A stretch of 31,136 nt of DNA, taken from assembly GCA_021802595.1 (NCBI GenBank), contig JAJZRT010000003.1:1-31136 (forward strand), written 5' to 3'. Below, one piece after another: positions 8,035-17,997 of the stretch (position 1 is the first letter of the stretch; each line of letters opens with the position of its first letter). Below the pieces are notes generated by a model that worked only from the letters and a program-made list of their open reading frames with translations, was not told the origin of the DNA and ran no database searches. Both the position numbers and the translations under genes were made by a program. The stretch is from Pseudomonadota bacterium. GTDB taxonomy: Bacteria > Pseudomonadota > Gammaproteobacteria > Burkholderiales > Thiobacillaceae.

Positions 8035-9171
8035 TTAGCCTTCAAGAAACTGCACAAGTCGCCTTGCCGCGACGCCACTGGCATATTCCGCAAGAAAACG
8101 TTCGCGTGCCGCACGCCCGGCAGCAGCCACCCAGTCCGGATTACTCATGGCATCGGCCACGATCCTCGCAGCCGCCTTGGCATCGTTCAAGGGCAGCGCC
8201 AAACCCGCTGCGCCGTCCCCCAACACTTCCGGAACGCCGCCAACCGGCGCGGCAAACACCGGCCGCCCGCGCGCCATCGCTTCAAGAAGCGTGATCGGCA
8301 GATTCTCCAATATCGCCACATGAATGCAAGCACGGTGTCGTCCAATTTGTTCGTCAGCGTTGCGGACGAAACCGGCAAAGCGGACTAATCCGTCGATTTT
8401 CAAGGTCCGCGCCTTGTCTTCCAGTGCCCGGCGATCCGGCCCGTCCCCCACCAGGGTCAGCGTCAACGGGTGTCCCAACTCGCGCAACGCGGCAACAATT
8501 TCCAGCAGGTACCGCTGATTCTTGCGCGCTTCCAGCGTGCCGATATTGATGAGGTCAGCCTCCGCCGTTTGCGCTTCCGGCAAGCCGGGGTCGGGCAAGA
8601 AATTCGGCACCACGGTGGCTGCGACTTTCGTAATGGCCGGGATACGTCCGACCAGCTCGCGCCGCATAAAGTCGGACACGAACACCAGCCCGTCCAGCCG
8701 CGGCAACACTTCGGCTTCGAAAGCCTGGATCGCTCGATAGAGTCGCCCCCCGTTCGGGATCAACCCTTTGCCGGCCCACTCGTCGGCTTGCGAGATATTG
8801 AAGTGGGCCACCATCACCACCCGCTGTTTGTTTGAAACCCGCGCGCGCATCGCCGCTTGCGCGGAAAGCGGACATTGCGCATACACAACGCAGGCGGCGC
8901 CCGTTCGCAGACGTCGCTTCAACGCCTGCTGTAAAAAAAATGCGTGCCAGTATCGGTACCACCACACACCCAGCTCTCGACTGAACAGATTGACCAGTTT
9001 GCGCAGGCCGAATGCCGGGTATACCTGCCATAGGGGCGCGTTATATGGAGTAATCAGATCATATTGCCGGCCTAGGTTGCGAAGGAAGGTCATGAATGTA
9101 CGAAAGTGCGTCTGCACGCCCGTGTCACCCTCAGGCCGCATGAGCGTCGCGATCAGGATTGGTTGAGACAT
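8035..9171 (-). CDS. GT4-family glycosyltransferase
   Basis: A second stand-alone GT-B transferase, 378 residues. The N-terminus reads MSQPILIATLMRPEGDTGVQ with a glycine-rich acceptor loop. The C-domain shows NIGTLEARKNQRYLLEIVAAL, LTLVGDGPDRRAL and EAMARGRPVFAAPVGGVPEVL, the usual donor-binding features. The ATG at 9171 is 19 nt inside the 3' end of the preceding fused transferase gene, so the two are coupled. Donor and linkage are unknown. Confidence 0.92.
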   Translation of the reverse strand: MSQPILIATLMRPEGDTGVQTHFRTFMTFLRNLGRQYDLITPYNAPLWQVYPAFGLRKLVNLFSRELGVWWYRYWHAFFLQQALKRRLRTGAACVVYAQCPLSAQAAMRARVSNKQRVVMVAHFNISQADEWAGKGLIPNGGRLYRAIQAFEAEVLPRLDGLVFVSDFMRRELVGRIPAITKVAATVVPNFLPDPGLPEAQTAEADLINIGTLEARKNQRYLLEIVAALRELGHPLTLTLVGDGPDRRALEDKARTLKIDGLVRFAGFVRNADEQIGRHRACIHVAILENLPITLLEAMARGRPVFAAPVGGVPEVLGDGAAGLALPLNDAKAAARIVADAMSNPDWVAAAGRAARERFLAEYASGVAARRLVQFLEG

Positions 9172-11375
9172 GCGAGCACCCCCTGAGCAAAATTTTCGAC
9201 CATGGGTTCCAATCCGTAACATCTTGATGCGTCGCGCGCCGCCTCGCCCATGCGCGCGAGCGAGATAGGGTCATGGAGACAAGCCGACACAGCCTCGGCA
9301 TACCTCACCGGGTCAAAGTCAGTGATCGCACCCGTAACCGAGTCGGTTAGATAGTCAATTTCCGGCGAATGTACAGGAATGTTGGTCGTGAACAGCGGCA
9401 GGCCGGCAGCAAAAGCCTCAAGCACAGCCAGCCCAACCAGACCGGGACACAAGAAAAGGTCTGCAATGGCGAACTGGGCCGCCTTGTCCACCCCGAATAG
9501 CGGACCGGTGTAATGAATCCAGTCATGCGTGGCTGCCGCCTCGCGTGCAATATGCTCATCTGGCCCAGCCCCAACCATGACCAGATGAAAATCGGGTACC
9601 CGCGCATGAATCCGGATTGCCGCCTCGACCAGAAACCCCAGCTTTTTCGAGGCATGCATGCTTCCGCAGAACAGGCCAACGGGTGCGTCAGGCGGTATGC
9701 CCAGGCCATGCCTCAGTGCCAATCGCTCGCCTGCTTCGATTGCCTCAACTTCCTTGGCAAAGGAGGCCACGTCGATACTGTTCTGGACAACGGTAACGCG
9801 ATTGGACGGAAAGCCGTTGTCCACCACGTATCGTGCAACCCTGTTCGTGTACGCGAACCACCAATCCGATCTGCTTAGCAATAAGTGTTTAACCGGCTCC
9901 AGCCATGGCGTCCCATCCAGCTGCCAGTTGCGGCCATGCCCCCAGTAAGCCATCCGGACCAGCCCAAGCGCACGCATGACACCCAGAATATAATTAAGCA
10001 CGTGTTTGGATGCCTGCTCGACAATGACCAGATCGGCCGCCATGGCGCGCCCCAGACAGGGCTGATAGACCATCCGGTAGTCCCGGCTCCAGTAAGCACG
10101 AATCTTGTGGCCATAGGCGACGGGTAAATCGACTGCATCCTTGCGCTCGGCTTCAAGTTTGTTGGGGGCGCTGTAGATCACCGTTAACGCCACTCTCTCT
10201 GCCCGCAAACGCTCATGCAGCAAATCGAAGAAGGCGCGCCGGTATTGCTTGGCAACCGCCTGAACAATGCAAACCTTGCGTGCAGGGCAGGCCTGTCTTA
10301 TCGCATCCACCAGGCCAAGTGCTGCATTTTCGAACGTGTACTCAGCGACACGCTCGCGACTGCTTTGCGAGAAGCAGCTGTACCGTGCATCGTCCGTGAG
10401 CAGCCCGACTGCAGCCTCTGCCCATTGCGCAACATCCAGTTTCCTGACATAGCCGTTGCTTCCATCCAGGACCAGTTCCCCCGCCGCTCCGGCATGCGGC
10501 GAGACGATCACCGGCAGGCCGGCTGCACACGCCTCATTGGCCACCACTCCCCAAGGGTCCCATTCAGACGGGAAGAGAAAAATGCGGGCGTCCGCATATC
10601 GGGACGGAAGCTCGGCTTGGGTGACATATCCTTGAAAACGGACATCGACAAAATCGGAAATCTGCGCGGCGTAGTCGCGCATCTCGGGTTCCATCACGCC
10701 ACTGCCGACAAAATCGATCGATGTCCGCCGCCCCAAGCGCGTGGCCACTTCACGTGCCACCCGCATCGCAAATAGCGGGCCTTTGTGCGACACAAAGCGC
10801 CCGCAAAAAATGAAATCTGCCGGCGTAGCCGATTGCGGCTGGCAGAAACGGTCGTTGTCTGCGCAGAGCTGCGACAGGTGAATCCGATCTTCTTGCACGC
10901 CATACTGCCGGAACAATTCACGGGAGCCCTCACAAGCGCCAACAAATACGGCACTTCGCGCAAACACGACGCGCCGCACAAAACGGTGCAACCATGACAG
11001 CGATTTCTCCGACTGCACCGTTCCGTCGGTAAATACGACATGCGGTTTCCTGTGCAGAATGGCCCAGGCAAAAGCAAACAAAAAGGTAGGGATGTAACCC
11101 GTTGTAATGACAACATCCGGGCGCAGCTTGTTTAGCAACGGCCACACACTCAGATCGCTATGCATGAAGCGCCGTTCCATCGCCCGGTAACGGCCCGTCA
11201 GGAAGTGGGGGGTGAATCCATATCCAGCCGCATCGAGCGAGGTATCGATGTGTGGCTTCGTGCAATAAACAACGTCGAGATGGATGCCCTCAGTCTCCGC
11301 GAGGCGGCGCCAACCAGGCACGCGGTAGGGTGCGGGGGCATTGGTCACAATGACCGCGTTGATGACGGAATTCAA
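9153..11375 (-). CDS. Two-domain protein: tandem fused GT4-like glycosyltransferases
   Basis: 740 residues, about twice the length of a single GT4 enzyme. The first unit (residues ~5-362) opens AVIVTNAPAPYRVPGW and carries FCGRFVSHKGPLFAM, FPSEWDPWGVVANEACAAGLPVI. The second (~366-738) restarts with KVCIVQAVAKQYRRAFFDLL and has LFCGSMHASKKLGFLVEA, VMVGAGPDEHIA and LAVLEAFAAGLPLFTTN. Both keep the C-terminal donor-site glutamate region, so both may be active and add two consecutive sugars. The start is a TTG at 11375 with an AAGG about 9 nt upstream; no ATG lies near. An assembly-fused pair of genes is unlikely because the frame is open throughout. Confidence 0.9.
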   Translation of the reverse strand: MNSVINAVIVTNAPAPYRVPGWRRLAETEGIHLDVVYCTKPHIDTSLDAAGYGFTPHFLTGRYRAMERRFMHSDLSVWPLLNKLRPDVVITTGYIPTFLFAFAWAILHRKPHVVFTDGTVQSEKSLSWLHRFVRRVVFARSAVFVGACEGSRELFRQYGVQEDRIHLSQLCADNDRFCQPQSATPADFIFCGRFVSHKGPLFAMRVAREVATRLGRRTSIDFVGSGVMEPEMRDYAAQISDFVDVRFQGYVTQAELPSRYADARIFLFPSEWDPWGVVANEACAAGLPVIVSPHAGAAGELVLDGSNGYVRKLDVAQWAEAAVGLLTDDARYSCFSQSSRERVAEYTFENAALGLVDAIRQACPARKVCIVQAVAKQYRRAFFDLLHERLRAERVALTVIYSAPNKLEAERKDAVDLPVAYGHKIRAYWSRDYRMVYQPCLGRAMAADLVIVEQASKHVLNYILGVMRALGLVRMAYWGHGRNWQLDGTPWLEPVKHLLLSRSDWWFAYTNRVARYVVDNGFPSNRVTVVQNSIDVASFAKEVEAIEAGERLALRHGLGIPPDAPVGLFCGSMHASKKLGFLVEAAIRIHARVPDFHLVMVGAGPDEHIAREAAATHDWIHYTGPLFGVDKAAQFAIADLFLCPGLVGLAVLEAFAAGLPLFTTNIPVHSPEIDYLTDSVTGAITDFDPVRYAEAVSACLHDPISLARMGEAARDASRCYGLEPMVENFAQGVLACLNQS

Positions 11376-11536
11376 TTGTTGTTAACCTTTTTCAAACCTG
11401 AGCACGTGTTTCCAATGGCGCCTACGCCGCCCTACACGCCCATGCCAGATCGTGGCTGCAGGGTACAAAGTAGCAAAATTCTTAGAACCTTTTCTTGCGC
11501 TGCCACAACGATAGCAAGGACATTTATCCGCCTTCA

Positions 11537-12760
11537 TTATTCATCCTCAATAACGACTGGCCGACCATCCAGCACAATTTGCTGCCCTCCAGGGAATGAC
11601 TCCGGTACGCGGCCCCAGCGCGTTGCATTGTGGTCAAACGTGACGAGGAGGGGCTTGACGTTTTTCCCGGCCAACCAGACTACCTTGAAGTGTCGCCCCC
11701 CCGCATTGACCCGGCATTGCCACAAACTCCCCGTCGGCTGACAACTCGCGGCTTCGAAGCCATCGAGCAGATGAATGGCCGCCGAAGCCGCCGCACTCCC
11801 AAAATCACGGTTCGTGTCTGGATCCAAGAACCCCATGCCCTTGTTGTCCCACGCATACCAGTAAACCCGTGACACCCCTTCGGATGCGTTGAGCAGATAG
11901 GTTCGTAACGTCATTGCATACACCAGATCCTCCCGTGACAGACCTGGCCGCTGCCTCGCCTTCGATTCAAATGGAACCCCGACCTCGGTGTTCCAGATCG
12001 GCACATGGCCGAGTCCGTGCTTTGCCAGCACCTGCTGCATCGCGCGGATGACGGGCACTGCTTGCTCGGGCTCTTCGCCAAAATAAAAGTGCTGGCTGAC
12101 GACGTCGAAATACTGCCCACCGCCGGCTGCGAGAAAACGATCGAACTTGTCTACCCAATGGCCGGAGGAATGGAACGAGGGCGAGAGTACGCATGCTTGA
12201 GGATCGGCGTGCTTGATCTCCTCGTAGGCCGCCCGCGCGAGGCTCACCATGGCTTCAACGGAACCGGTAAAAAACTGTGCGGGGTCCCCACCGGCTCCAG
12301 GCTGCTTGAAAGCCGGATCGGTCGGGAAGCTCGCCTCGTTCCAGGGTTCGTAGCACTCGATGCGGCCGCGAAACGTAGTGGCGACAATGCGGACATAGCG
12401 ACGCCAGTCTTCGATGTTCGCTGGTTCAGCGGCACACCCCAACCCGTACGCACATAGCTCATTGGGCCGTGCAGATGCCCAGCGCGGGGTGTTGCCGATA
12501 GTCCAGAGGACTTTCAGATGGGCCTTCTCGCTGGCGGCAAGGTATGCGCCGATGCGATCCAGCTTCCAGAGCTGCGGTTGCGGCGCAAGGCTTGCCCAGT
12601 CGGTGCCCGTATCCCACAAACGAATGGCACGGTATCCCGTGCTGGCTGCAGCCTCGATATGCGCAGGGTCATGCACATGAATTCCAAGCGTCATGCCATC
12701 GCCGGCGACAGCTGAATTCCAAACAGTCAACGCCAATATCAGCGTTAATGGCTTTTTCAT
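11537..12760 (-). CDS. Secreted PslG-like glycoside hydrolase (clan A TIM barrel, GH39-like)
   Basis: The 407-residue protein starts with a Sec signal peptide (MKKPLTLILALTVWNSAVAG) and so acts in the periplasm or outside. The barrel shows RLWDTGTDWASLAP, CYEPWNEASF with the candidate acid/base Glu142, SQHFYFGEEPEQ and IWNTEVGVPF with the candidate nucleophile Glu259, the spacing of clan GH-A. A short beta-rich C-terminus (WQCRVNAGGRHFKVVW) follows. Glycosidases in Wzx/Wzy clusters (PslG of Pseudomonas) trim or release polymer; a similar role is inferred. Its start overlaps the polymerase stop by an ATGA. Substrate specificity is not readable. Confidence 0.85.
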   Translation of the reverse strand: MKKPLTLILALTVWNSAVAGDGMTLGIHVHDPAHIEAAASTGYRAIRLWDTGTDWASLAPQPQLWKLDRIGAYLAASEKAHLKVLWTIGNTPRWASARPNELCAYGLGCAAEPANIEDWRRYVRIVATTFRGRIECYEPWNEASFPTDPAFKQPGAGGDPAQFFTGSVEAMVSLARAAYEEIKHADPQACVLSPSFHSSGHWVDKFDRFLAAGGGQYFDVVSQHFYFGEEPEQAVPVIRAMQQVLAKHGLGHVPIWNTEVGVPFESKARQRPGLSREDLVYAMTLRTYLLNASEGVSRVYWYAWDNKGMGFLDPDTNRDFGSAAASAAIHLLDGFEAASCQPTGSLWQCRVNAGGRHFKVVWLAGKNVKPLLVTFDHNATRWGRVPESFPGGQQIVLDGRPVVIEDE

Positions 12761-14031
12761 GCTGACGAAACAGCCTGCTTGCGCTGATCTGCGTCATTCC
12801 CCAGTGCGCGCAGCGCCAGGAGCACCATGACCAGAGGCCAGGTCTTGGTGGCAAACGACGACACCACTGCGGTCATGCCTTGAAGCATGAATAGCAACAG
12901 CGCCATCGCCCCCGTTCCGCGCGCCCATGCCGGCATGCCCGGGCTATGCGACATGCGGAACATCTTGACCCAGAGCGCGACGTAAAAAGCCGATCCGAGA
13001 ATACCTTGCGTGTACAGCAGATGCAGATACTCATTGTGGGCATTATGTGCCACCTGTCCCGCCCCTACGGCCTCCATGGAAAGGACCAAATCCGCGTACA
13101 CCCCTTGTCCGAACATCCACTCAAGCGGCGAATTATCGGCCAGCGCCTTCAGCAGGCGCTCCCAGGTTTCACTGCGCCCCTGCGTGAATGCCGCCTCGTT
13201 ACTCATGTCGAAGCCGAGCAGTTTTGTCGGGTCGTATACCAACGCGATAACCAGCGCCAGCAAGCCGAGCAGCAGGCCATAGCGGACGATGGAACGCAGG
13301 CTGAAGCCTTGTTTGACGGCTATGAAAACCACTACGCACACGAAGGTCAGGTAATTCAGCCTCGAATTGGCCAGGATGACTTCCACCGCGGCAATCAGCG
13401 TCAACAGGGCCAACACAGGGGTGACCGAATTACGTGTATAGAAGGCGTATAGCAGCACAGAGAAACTCAGCGCATACGCCAGATCGGTCTTGAAGAAGTA
13501 ATACCCCTTGAACGTTTTCACCGATCCCCACATGACCCAGCCGTAATCGAATGGCAAGATCGCCGCATTGATGACGATGGTCAATGCCGCCCCGGCTGCC
13601 AGCGCATAAATCAGCCAGCGCTCCGCCGCATAGGCCACCAGAACGAAAAACACGAATGGGCTGATGATCTTGAACATTTCAGCCCAGGAGCCCCCATAGG
13701 TAATAGCCAGCCCGAACTGGAAAAAGAAGTACAGAGTGACCAACCAGATATAGGCGAACAATGATTTATTGCGGGGGTCTGCTGCGGCACCCTGGAATAC
13801 CTGGCCGTATTTGGCGAATAGCGACGCAAATACGAGCAATAGCATGTAGCCATATTTCACCGCCGCCTCTTCATAGAACGCATCGGCGAGTGGCTTGGCC
13901 ATCACCAGGAAGAACAGCGGCCACGCGGAAAACGCCGGCATGGCCCACTGCCTGCTCACGATTGCAGGCAGCGAACCGGGCCGCCCAGCCGGGATTGCGT
14001 TGACGTTGTTTGAAGCTGGAGCATTGTTCAA
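12757..14031 (-). CDS. Wzy-type polymerase / O-antigen-ligase family membrane protein
   Basis: Polytopic inner-membrane protein of 424 residues with about ten to twelve hydrophobic segments and the Wzy_C/O-antigen-ligase signature HNAHNEYLHLLYTQGILGSA in a late periplasmic loop. Expected to polymerise lipid-linked repeat units exported by the adjacent flippase. The start is the TTG at 14031, overlapping the flippase TGA and preceded by GGAAAGGGAAAAGAA. The in-frame sequence upstream to 14565 is a shadow of the flippase gene. The stop overlaps the glycosidase ATG, giving a tight flippase-polymerase-hydrolase block. Confidence 0.9.
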   Translation of the reverse strand: MNNAPASNNVNAIPAGRPGSLPAIVSRQWAMPAFSAWPLFFLVMAKPLADAFYEEAAVKYGYMLLLVFASLFAKYGQVFQGAAADPRNKSLFAYIWLVTLYFFFQFGLAITYGGSWAEMFKIISPFVFFVLVAYAAERWLIYALAAGAALTIVINAAILPFDYGWVMWGSVKTFKGYYFFKTDLAYALSFSVLLYAFYTRNSVTPVLALLTLIAAVEVILANSRLNYLTFVCVVVFIAVKQGFSLRSIVRYGLLLGLLALVIALVYDPTKLLGFDMSNEAAFTQGRSETWERLLKALADNSPLEWMFGQGVYADLVLSMEAVGAGQVAHNAHNEYLHLLYTQGILGSAFYVALWVKMFRMSHSPGMPAWARGTGAMALLLFMLQGMTAVVSSFATKTWPLVMVLLALRALGNDADQRKQAVSSA

Positions 14032-15521
14032 TTCTTTTCCCTTTCCAACCAGGCAATGGCGGGGCCAAGACGGCCTGCGGAAAACCTTGCCCGTACCATC
14101 GCCGCCAACGGTGCGCCGAGAAACCAGGTGAATCTGTAAGCAAGCAACAGCACGATGGCGCAGCAACCGGCCAATAACGGCAGTACGCCCATCCCTGTTG
14201 CCGTCGCTTGCGGCAAGCCCCTCACCAGGGCCGTCACGCAGATGCCCACTGCGGTCAATACGAATGCACCGCGGAATGGTGCAAGCAAATCGGCAATGCG
14301 AAGATCCAGGCGATCGCGAATCATGGCCAGCAACAGCGAGAACCGCACCAGATAAGCCGCAGGTACCACCCAAACCGCCACACCCAGCGACACGCCGCTC
14401 AGCATGACGAAGCCACTGAAGAATACAACCGCAGTCACCACTTGAATGCGAAGCTCGGCCCCGATAGCGCCGGTTCCACGCAGGATTGCTGCTGTGATCG
14501 AACCCAGAGAGATCAGCGGAATGGATAACGCCAGCGCCGTCATGTAGGGCGCTGCCTTGGTCCACTTGGCGCCATAGACAAAGTGCAACACGGTCGCCGA
14601 CTCAAATGCGACCATGGCGAAAAGCGGCAGGGTGGCGAGCGCCATTGCGGCCATGACAACCAGAAAGCCTTTGCGCACGGCGGCCTCATTACCCTGCAAA
14701 CGCGCGGCGCTTGAAAAAGCGATGTTCTGTACCGCATAAACCATTAAACCCGAAGGCGCCTTGGAAAGATTGAAGGCAACCGAATAAAGGCCGAGCGAAT
14801 AAAGCCCCCAGAATTTCCCGATCAGAAATCGGTCGAGATTATCGAGGGACCAGTTGGTCAATTCGGTCGCCAGCGACTTCAAGCCGAAATGAATCAGTGC
14901 CCGGTCCCCTCTCAGGCGCGGTCGCAACGTGTGCCTGCAAATTGCGTAGGACGCAACCAGCGTGAAAATAATTTGAACGGCATAGGCAATAACCAGGCTC
15001 CAGCCTCCCCACCCCAGGATTGCCAGTGTGGTAGCCACCCCCCCAAAAAAAACCGTGTACGCAACCACATGAATGATCTGGATACTTTTCATATGCAGAT
15101 CACGTTGCAACAGGTTGGTTGACAGATTTGCCAAGGTTTGCGGAATCAGCAAAATGGCCACCCCCCTTAACATCCACACGAGAGAATCGTCTCCGAACTG
15201 ACTGGCCAGAAAAGGTGCCATGAGGCTGATAACCAACGCGATCGCAACGGCAATCGTCAGGGACCAGCCCAGCGCGAGGCTCACGTCGTCAGAGCTGATT
15301 TCCTTTTTCTGGATGAGTGCGGCGCCAAAACCACAATTGGCAAGAGTGAGGCCAAGTGCCAAAACCGAGAGCAATACCGCGAATTGCCCAAACGTTTCCG
15401 GTCCGAGTATTCGAGCCAGGGTGATCTGAACCAGCAGCTGACCCGCAATTTTCCCGACCGCTCCTCCCATCCCCCAAAAGAGTGCGGTGGTGCTGCGTGA
15501 TGAAATGCTATCTGTGGCCAC
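14028..15521 (-). CDS. Wzx-type oligosaccharide flippase (MOP/PST superfamily)
   Basis: Moves undecaprenyl-linked repeat units across the inner membrane. About 497 residues with twelve or more hydrophobic segments. The N-terminus has ALFWGMGGAVGKIAGQLLV and LARILGPETFGQFAVLLSVL, the usual first two helices of Wzx/RfbX-type transporters, and the middle has LIHFGLKSLATELTNW. The start is uncertain: GTG at 15521 (a GGA about 9 nt upstream) is preferred over TTG at 15542, which lacks any ribosome-binding site. Confidence 0.9.
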   Translation of the reverse strand: MATDSISSRSTTALFWGMGGAVGKIAGQLLVQITLARILGPETFGQFAVLLSVLALGLTLANCGFGAALIQKKEISSDDVSLALGWSLTIAVAIALVISLMAPFLASQFGDDSLVWMLRGVAILLIPQTLANLSTNLLQRDLHMKSIQIIHVVAYTVFFGGVATTLAILGWGGWSLVIAYAVQIIFTLVASYAICRHTLRPRLRGDRALIHFGLKSLATELTNWSLDNLDRFLIGKFWGLYSLGLYSVAFNLSKAPSGLMVYAVQNIAFSSAARLQGNEAAVRKGFLVVMAAMALATLPLFAMVAFESATVLHFVYGAKWTKAAPYMTALALSIPLISLGSITAAILRGTGAIGAELRIQVVTAVVFFSGFVMLSGVSLGVAVWVVPAAYLVRFSLLLAMIRDRLDLRIADLLAPFRGAFVLTAVGICVTALVRGLPQATATGMGVLPLLAGCCAIVLLLAYRFTWFLGAPLAAMVRARFSAGRLGPAIAWLEREKN

Positions 15522-15593
15522 TGGGTGAAGTCCGATTATCAAGACAGAACTGTATGCGCATCAGAGGGCCGGTTTATGCAAAGTAAAAAACGT

Positions 15594-16526
15594 TTAACGG
15601 TATCCAACCAGTTGGCTATCAGTCAGTGCGATCACGCGGCCAAACCCCTTTGCACTGATGACCCAACTGCGAGCCGCACGGTGAAGCCCCGCCGGAAATA
15701 GACAGAGGCCCAACACGGCAAACCCAATTCCAATACCGACTCCAAGCAAGGCTTCAGCGACGGCGCGGAGTTTACTTCTGTTTTGATTGATTTTCTGCCA
15801 GTAAATCGTCGAGACGCGCAAACCTCGCTCCAGCATATACGCCAAGGTTTGCCGAACAAGTGGTACTTCCTCGCGCACTTCTGCCGTGTCGCACCAAATG
15901 AACTTGCCCCCCTGGCCTTCCAACCACCTGAAAAAGTCGTGATCCTCGCCGCCTGATTGCGCGAGGCGCTCGTCAAAAGGTGCCCGCTGGCGGGATTTCA
16001 GCCGGTACGCCTTGACCAGGGCATTGCCTGTTCGACAGGTATTACTCCCGATGAACGTTCCCGTGGCAAACCGGGGCCGCTCAAAAAAACGACTCTTGAT
16101 CACCCACGCACGAGTGCCGGCGGGATACTGCGGAATGACCGGCCCCAGGACAGCGTCGACTTCCAGTTTCTTCATACTCTCGACCAGATCCGATAGCCAG
16201 TTGCTGACAGCCCATTCATCGTCATCCATGAATGCAAGTAATTCGCCGGTTGCGAGGGCAACGGTCTTGTTGCGTGCATATGCGATTCCCTGGTTTGGCT
16301 CGATTTCGTAGCGAACTGCCAATTCCGGATATAGCTGGGCCGCCTGCATGATCGCTTGCCTGGCCGAGGCGGATTTGTCGTTATCAACGACAATGACTTC
16401 GAATCTTGCGAGTGGAAACGTTTGTTTGGCGAGGCTTTCAAGCAGATGCAGCAGCAACGCAGGTCGCTGGTAGGTGCAAATGCAAACGCTGACTTCTGGT
16501 GTGTTCTGCGCAGTCATACACTGCAT
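15594..16526 (-). CDS. GT2-family glycosyltransferase
   Basis: Inverting GT-A transferase, 310 residues. It opens VSVCICTYQRPALLLHLLES, then FEVIVVDNDKSASARQAI, NQGIAYARNKTVALATGE and the metal-binding LLAFMDDDEWAVSNWL. The acceptor region has the acid motif SGGEDHDFFRWLEGQGG. The last ~60 residues are hydrophobic, suggesting membrane attachment. The ATG at 16526 has GGA a few bases upstream; ATG 16517 is an alternative. It lies between the flippase and fcl, so it probably uses one of the locally made donors, though which is unknown. Confidence 0.92.
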   Translation of the reverse strand: MQCMTAQNTPEVSVCICTYQRPALLLHLLESLAKQTFPLARFEVIVVDNDKSASARQAIMQAAQLYPELAVRYEIEPNQGIAYARNKTVALATGELLAFMDDDEWAVSNWLSDLVESMKKLEVDAVLGPVIPQYPAGTRAWVIKSRFFERPRFATGTFIGSNTCRTGNALVKAYRLKSRQRAPFDERLAQSGGEDHDFFRWLEGQGGKFIWCDTAEVREEVPLVRQTLAYMLERGLRVSTIYWQKINQNRSKLRAVAEALLGVGIGIGFAVLGLCLFPAGLHRAARSWVISAKGFGRVIALTDSQLVGYR

Positions 16527-16594
16527 TTTTCCGGTTGCGTAGCGCCCTGGTGCAGGCGCCAACATTCAAATGGCAGCGGAAAGCCATGCCCCTC

Positions 16595-17569
16595 TTACTT
16601 GCTGGTATGGTTTATAAAATCGCGATAGGCTTCCGCGAGGCCTGCCTTGAACGGGGTGGGTGCGCGCCAGCCCATCGCATTCAGCCGCGCCACGTCCATC
16701 AGTTTGCGCGGCGTGCCGTCGGGTTTGCTGCTGTCAAACTCGACCCTGCCCTGATACCCCACCACGTCCTTCACGGTTTCAGCCAGTTCACGAATGGTGA
16801 GGTCCTCGCCCACGCCAATGTTCATCAGCGGCGCCAGGCCATCGTTGCGGTCCTGTCCCAGCAAGGGGGCGAACTGCGCATCCGGCAGATTCATCAGATA
16901 CACGCAGGCATCGGCCATATCCTCGCTGTACATGAATTCACGTCGGGGCGTACCGCTTCCCCACACGGTGACACTCGGCGCGTCGGCAAGCTTGGCCTCG
17001 TGAAAACGGCGGATCAGCGCGGGGATGACGTGGGAGTTTTCGGGATGGTAATTGTCGCCCGGGCCATAGAGGTTGGTGGGCATGACGGCGAGATACTGGG
17101 TCTTGTACTGGCGGTTGTATGCCCAGCACATCTCGATGCCGGCGATCTTGGCCAGGGCATAGGGGCGGTTGGTGGGCTCCAGTTCGCTGGTGAGCAGATG
17201 CTCTTCCTTCATCGGCTGCGGCGCGAGCTTGGGGTAGATGCAGCTGGAACCGAGGAACAGCAGGCGCTTGACGTTGTTTTTGTATGCCGCGTGGATGATG
17301 TTGGTCTGGATGGCGAGGTTGTCGCGGATGAATTCGGCGGGATAGGTGTTGTTGGCGTGGATGCCGCCGACCCTGGCCGCGGCGAGAAAGACGTAGTCTG
17401 GCTTTTCTGCCGCATAAAAGGCCTCGACTGCCGCCTGATTGGTAAGGTCGAGCTCGGCATGAGTGCGGGTGAGAAAGTTGGCATAGCCCTTGTCGCGCAG
17501 GGTGCGCATGAGGGCGGAGCCGACGAGGCCGCGGTGGCCCGCGATGTAGATTTTGTCGTTTGGGTTCAT
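16595..17569 (-). CDS. fcl: GDP-L-fucose synthase
   Basis: Bifunctional 3,5-epimerase/4-reductase turning GDP-4-keto-6-deoxymannose into GDP-L-fucose. The 324-residue product has the NADP motif [38 protein letters not shown], the catalytic [10 protein letters not shown] (YxxxK) and [20 protein letters not shown], a very strong match to GDP-fucose synthases. The ATG at 17569 gives [12 protein letters not shown], the family start. An in-frame upstream ATG at 17584 overlaps the hepT stop and is less likely. It is separated from its pathway partner gmd by a toxin-antitoxin pair. Confidence 0.96.
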   Translation of the reverse strand: MNPNDKIYIAGHRGLVGSALMRTLRDKGYANFLTRTHAELDLTNQAAVEAFYAAEKPDYVFLAAARVGGIHANNTYPAEFIRDNLAIQTNIIHAAYKNNVKRLLFLGSSCIYPKLAPQPMKEEHLLTSELEPTNRPYALAKIAGIEMCWAYNRQYKTQYLAVMPTNLYGPGDNYHPENSHVIPALIRRFHEAKLADAPSVTVWGSGTPRREFMYSEDMADACVYLMNLPDAQFAPLLGQDRNDGLAPLMNIGVGEDLTIRELAETVKDVVGYQGRVEFDSSKPDGTPRKLMDVARLNAMGWRAPTPFKAGLAEAYRDFINHTSK

Positions 17570-17580
17570 TCCGATGAATC

Positions 17581-17997
17581 TCAAATTCCCGTCGCCGCAA
17601 CGACAGCCGACGCGAATGCCGCGAAGTCGCTCATGTGGCGCGTGGCGATTGCGTGAGTGATTTCCCAGTCGATGGCTTCATAGTTGTGGACTGCGATGTT
17701 TCGGAAACCCACCGCTTTTTTCATGCGTACGGCCAGTTCAGCTGATATCACGCCCATCTCGGCCAGCACATCGAAGGTTTGCCCCATCGTGTCGGGCGCA
17801 GGCTTATTGTGTTCCGCGATCAGGTGCGCGCCGATGTCCACGCAAAGCTGGACGGCACGGCTCAGGTTCAGGGTAAGGATGTCCTGGGCATCCGGGTCGC
17901 CAGCCAGGGCAGCCGCCGTCGCCGGGCACTTCTGGCGGACCCGTTCAACACAGCGGCGCAGGGATTCGATCTTCTGCTCGATCACTTCCCGATCCAT
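17581..17997 (-). CDS. hepT: HepT-like HEPN-domain RNase toxin
   Basis: 138-residue HEPN protein. Residues 99-106 read RNIAVHNY, exactly the RX4HXY motif of HepT-type RNases, in which Arg and His form the RNase site and the Tyr is the known target of AMPylation by MntA. The all-helical body (VEQ-type helices, [20 protein letters not shown]) matches the family. The ATG at 17997 has a strong GGAGG upstream and overlaps the 3' end of mntA by 16 nt, as usual for this operon. Predicted to be neutralised by the MntA partner. Toxicity is inferred from the motif. Confidence 0.9.
   Translation of the reverse strand: MDREVIEQKIESLRRCVERVRQKCPATAAALAGDPDAQDILTLNLSRAVQLCVDIGAHLIAEHNKPAPDTMGQTFDVLAEMGVISAELAVRMKKAVGFRNIAVHNYEAIDWEITHAIATRHMSDFAAFASAVVAATGI

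Noticed and set aside
14032..14565. Upstream extension of the polymerase frame (178 residues)
   Set aside because: It lies wholly inside the flippase gene in another frame and has no membrane-protein or Wzy character.
16499..17656. 385-residue plus-strand open frame
   Set aside because: Antisense shadow of fcl in high-GC DNA; it has no recognisable domain.
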